Source of the DNA: Plasmodium relictum | Taxonomy: Eukaryota > Apicomplexa > Aconoidasida > Haemosporida > Plasmodiidae | DNA length: 64,000 nucleotides | Reading direction: 5' to 3' | Assembly: GCF_900005765.1 (NCBI RefSeq) | Contig: NC_041689.1 | Coordinates: 1,488,001-1,552,000 of the forward strand | Part shown: positions 63,001 through 64,000 of the stretch, one piece after another | Layout of the letters: every line of letters begins with the position of its first letter | How positions within the stretch are numbered: the stretch's first letter is position 1 | Made by a program: the position numbers and the translations under genes | Notes under the pieces: model-generated | Database searches by the model: none | Told to the model about the DNA's origin: nothing | What the model saw: the letters and a program-made list of their open reading frames with translations, nothing else

Positions 63001-64000
63001 CTTAATTTCTTGTTTTAATTTTGCAGCAAATGCATATCTACCTCCATTAAACATATATGATTTTAATTTTTTGTTAGAAGGAGAACAAAAAATACATTCA
63101 TTGGTATTAGGAGAATTATTCAATAGCATCTTATTTTCATTGTTAGAGTACTTTAGGAAATCTTCCATTTTATCACTTGTGATATTTTTTACATGATTAC
63201 TATTATTAAAAGTATTTTTTCTTTCTATTTGTTCTAAATTTTTCATATGATTCTTTTTATATATGCATGCAATAGAGCATGTTTGATTATTCAACAAACT
63301 TGAATCTTTATTTTCTAAAGTTGTGTTTCTATCTTGTTCTTGTTCTTCTAGAGACTTATTATTTTCTCTACAATCTTCTTCTAAATTTATATTCTCATCT
63401 TCATATATATAAGAAAAATTATCTGTTTTATCATTTTTACAGTTATTTTCTTTATTCATTTCTTCATTATTCTCTTTTTTATATTGCATCATTTTTATAG
63501 CAAATTCATGTAACAATAACCAGTCTTTTTTACTAAAAGTATCATTTAAATCATGACTATCGACAAAACCCTGAAAACCTTTAGGTTCTTCATTTAAATA
63601 AATTACACAACCAACTTCCCCTTTTACTCTCATCTCAATTTGGATATTACATAAATTTGTTAGTTGGCATAAAATATATGCAATTTCAGAAGCTGACCAA
63701 AAATTATAATTAATATAAATTTTCATTTGGTTAGCTACATCCCCTAAGTAAGATTTAATTCCTTCCTGATATAAAAATAAGACTGATTTATAAAAATAAT
63801 ATTTTAGTTTGAAAAAAAAGGAATCTAAATCTAATGATTCTTTTTTAATTATTAACAAAACTTTTTTAAGCCAAGTATTTTCAATGATTGGTTCTATTAT
63901 ATATTTATCATTATAAAAAATATTATGATTTATTAATTCTAAATAATAAGATTCATTATCATTAGTACTATTGTATATATTTAAATTCTGTTTTTCCTTA
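57025..64000 (-). CDS. Large Asn-rich protein with OST-HTH/LOTUS features, 5' end beyond window
   Basis: The frame is open from the stop at 57025 through the right edge, with at least 2,324 residues visible. A TTG near 63858 is not a start, since the frame continues upstream in coding-like sequence. The folded part is at the N-terminal side. One segment (63.8-63.5 kb: FFKLKYYFYKSVLFLYQEG, SEIAYILCQLTN) and a second (63.05-62.88 kb: GRYAFAAKLK, LGDIIHLVQLAIHKGI) resemble the OST-HTH-associated region. Then LGEVLRIISLLVDHKQNGLV, LAQLKQQF and FGYKKLQNLLLSEPF (62.87-62.64 kb) fit a LOTUS winged helix. The remaining ~1,850 residues are disordered Asn/Lys/Asp/Glu low complexity, with an acidic patch at 62.40-62.50 kb. 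LOTUS domains bind RNA (G-quadruplex) or Vasa-type helicases in germ-line granules. Plasmodium LOTUS proteins include sex-determination factors, but I cannot say which this is. Confidence 0.7.
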   Translation of the reverse strand, partial: KEKQNLNIYNSTNDNESYYLELINHNIFYNDKYIIEPIIENTWLKKVLLIIKKESLDLDSFFFKLKYYFYKSVLFLYQEGIKSYLGDVANQMKIYINYNFWSASEIAYILCQLTNLCNIQIEMRVKGEVGCVIYLNEEPKGFQGFVDSHDLNDTFSKKDWLLLHEFAIKMMQYKKENNEEMNKENNCKNDKTDNFSYIYEDENINLEEDCRENNKSLEEQEQDRNTTLENKDSSLLNNQTCSIACIYKKNHMKNLEQIERKNTFNNSNHVKNITSDKMEDFLKYSNNENKMLLNNSPNTNECIFCSPSNKKLKSYMFNGGRYAFAAKLKQEIKHFKSKRLGDIIHLVQLAIHKGIFVYSQRILLPVSACEKSADDLYPKVKNFNYEICETLGEVLRIISLLVDHKQNGLVLAQLKQQFILQFKKELNSLHFGYKKLQNLLLSEPFNKYYKLYIPNCNLHRTHIQHKKYKTPENCKIFKKENVNLKNDLEFISNHEFYNEYDSNSDSDSDYDDDEDDNDNNSGDDDSYNDNHNDEENEEDQVKEERKEEKIEDKQEKEKKNHEEQNKENNEINKKAIEVIDFKDIKYEDNQLCESDKYSKDMNKNNSEINEVDEENKNSSNNFNKPTINNCNEIINNKNLTPQKKEVYKQNGDSLTDLNKNHDNSNKKNNFLKNDNIKNFEDDSIVLKSLSPSEESYVEYEKEESKKILSFIQTEREKNKEFEMKKKEDIYDENKKEIYENNKENHNDISNRVNKSSNSGENKNSNNNKSDKEIIEKNLNNDLNYNNSERIINKNNKNKDKDKLSNNNNKNKKLSTEKKKLNKKIELSYKNINSLPLFIQKSVKTIFENNKEYVFELNEIENSSSITDNNKGTDNNNDIYLTIFSKIKDKKKEENEEFKQLNEKGEENEQVKEKKEEENNNLVEKGKKNSKIVENNKISIINSLYHLDFETKNKNVQKFNEIKKIFCNVDKNNLVDDENKNDDTNYNIWNFHFKKYHSVDNNKKKNNNYTNVISRNATISPILNIYSLIKKFKTKKSNYGFFFNENNETNNNENNKNINDIYHLNYNKSNINKNVNYDSDLDKTSIDKSSVNRLGSSNILQNYTLDLINAKNIKVNNKDKINNLEKMNIQNFDYKINTVKKGNLSKINLKFKREKQNFREYLNGMDSYFLTTNSTIKNLDNEKDISDNINDKEDISSDIIKGKFSFDENINNTNLYNYNESENLIEAYFEENSNEIKIKNDINKKKESYNKKNVFLYNSIKDEYFDNDQNIKSEIINSENNTKTSTTKNISNIVKIINGKIMNNLNDTKEKNNLHFLKNNFGNNKINDNNLCDINSVNNEKKSYYNYLSINNTKNENRKDFYLEKKNTITRENEYTNLKIYNFNEKLEDLKIANDNSNVIGSVKHNNYSNINIENINEYNFYNIDKKNSIINTNNINYINDKDNSDNVNNNIPNDGIIQFSSNYKSTNNKNYNHLINEIMKKKIKLNNKANLIENVKTIDEMLSINKIVNEKNSNNEEDFNENYSIAKNNSNFTSSIKKNYNDLLKMENTKESKYLLNEELKEKNIIDSLLLKNYLKNNKLNNLNSNIFGNNPKKNPIQRENISDKFQNTIKIVSKYTDKKNDIINYISDFNNDNNINNSYMYSMNYSDINGNSKNNYTNWDKSFNRKYSDKENIYINNEDNCVYDRDYFYFNNYNSNYSDKDQNFYRNNNEGRYINSNENLYININEYNCKHNDENFYNNTNERSYNNNESSNFTDNTNNNFEIKDINSCNYVKNINYLKNNLNITCNKNSCNKYSNNNNNNINIVNNNDNDISNINNKISNSNNNHNNNDISNINNNISNSNNNHNNNDISNINNNISNSSDNNNNNDISNTDFKNSYDHKNNKDFSCIENNIYLNSVNHSYIEKENNNINDKNYIYNDINIYENENLKNFNNKEIKKFNCNKINKSIVINSNELKSNTLDKDNYNKDVYDVFNNIIMNKNFTNYKHDENDNLKIKYSTNEKNSSNYLVKLNNFSSTNEETKIDHKSKNEQKSFILNNNENFKQLNVINNSQEYLDYSFKNGNINYESIDLIEKKNDQSNSTFFLQENVDDINFSKNKNIYKYNYIEKPLNRQYKKNNLTYNSLEEESRLNEQSIFIENNYILDTYNSNKKNVFFNNGALLNKYSTIKKNIPINNNIFLSDQYNQVRKNSFATCNNFEILKNNLESEKKYHNKKYYNFEDNQYLSNKTGNHNKICKIKNAFSESFDSKYFKNDSKNFFGANMNLSENKNFNDLTFSNDTKKLCSLIKNKKKINVDNKFLEDNSNNMKNKISFSKIKNYNYFKK
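58380..58570. repeat. 57-bp tandem repeat in the LOTUS-protein gene
   Basis: Three copies of a 57-bp unit code for a 19-residue NDISNINNNISNSNNNHNN repeat (minus strand). Two copies are near-identical at DNA level and the third is diverging. Confidence 0.85.

Noticed and set aside
1-64000. tRNA, rRNA, CRISPR array, transposon, virus-like or subtelomeric var/pir-type genes
   Set aside because: None found on either strand by eye. The only repeats are intragenic tandem arrays and simple AT repeats.

Overview
The window is nuclear DNA of a malaria parasite (Plasmodium). The base composition is extremely A+T-rich, with poly-A/T tracts and (TA)n runs between genes. Proteins are rich in Asn and Lys with low-complexity inserts. 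Introns are short, AT-rich and GT-AG. The proteins are typical Plasmodium ones. Gene order matches what I remember of P. falciparum chromosome 6 around PF3D7_0608xxx-0609200: citrate synthase-like, ZIP1, a giant nucleoporin, ornithine aminotransferase, CCT zeta, proteasome alpha-2 and SAM50. The protein sequences differ clearly from my memory of P. falciparum (for example OAT). With this AT content an avian species (P. gallinaceum or P. relictum type) is my best guess, but this is inference.

Layout, left to right. (1) 5' part of a citrate synthase-like gene (-), cut by the window edge. (2) A seven-exon ZIP zinc/iron transporter (+). (3) A single-exon giant FG-type nucleoporin of 5,432 residues (-), which fills 16 kb. 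(4) An 843-residue conserved protein (-), a possible 80-residue membrane protein (-), ornithine aminotransferase (-), chaperonin CCT subunit zeta (-, two exons) and a 303-residue Lys/Glu-rich protein ending in Cys-Cys (-, two exons). (5) Proteasome subunit alpha-2 (+, two exons) and a small, probably mitochondrial membrane protein (+, two exons). (6) SAM50 outer-membrane beta-barrel assembly protein (-) and a large heptatricopeptide-like protein (-). (7) A four-exon 154-residue protein (+), an apicoplast-leader protein with an acidic octapeptide repeat (-), a 12-exon WD40 protein resembling diphthine methyltransferase DPH7 (+), a second protein with an organelle-type leader (-), and an Obg-family GTPase with degenerate switch motifs (+, two exons). 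(8) A very large Asn-rich protein with OST-HTH/LOTUS features (-), running off the right edge.

The genes are independent eukaryotic transcription units, not operons. Several neighbours are divergent with short shared upstream regions: 44.0-44.4, 49.0-49.3 and 54.0-54.4 kb. Many products are organellar or predicted organellar: citrate synthase-like, SAM50, the HPR-like protein, Obg and the two leader-bearing proteins. Others serve zinc uptake, nuclear transport, protein folding and turnover, and eEF2 modification.

I see no rRNA, tRNA, CRISPR, transposon, subtelomeric gene family or foreign DNA, and no convincing new multi-gene system. The best leads are the Obg homologue that has lost its DxxG glycine, the nucleoporin whose FG repeats have largely decayed, the LOTUS protein, and local GC-rich islands upstream of minus-strand genes that look like 5'UTR exons with good splice donors, or possibly ncRNAs.
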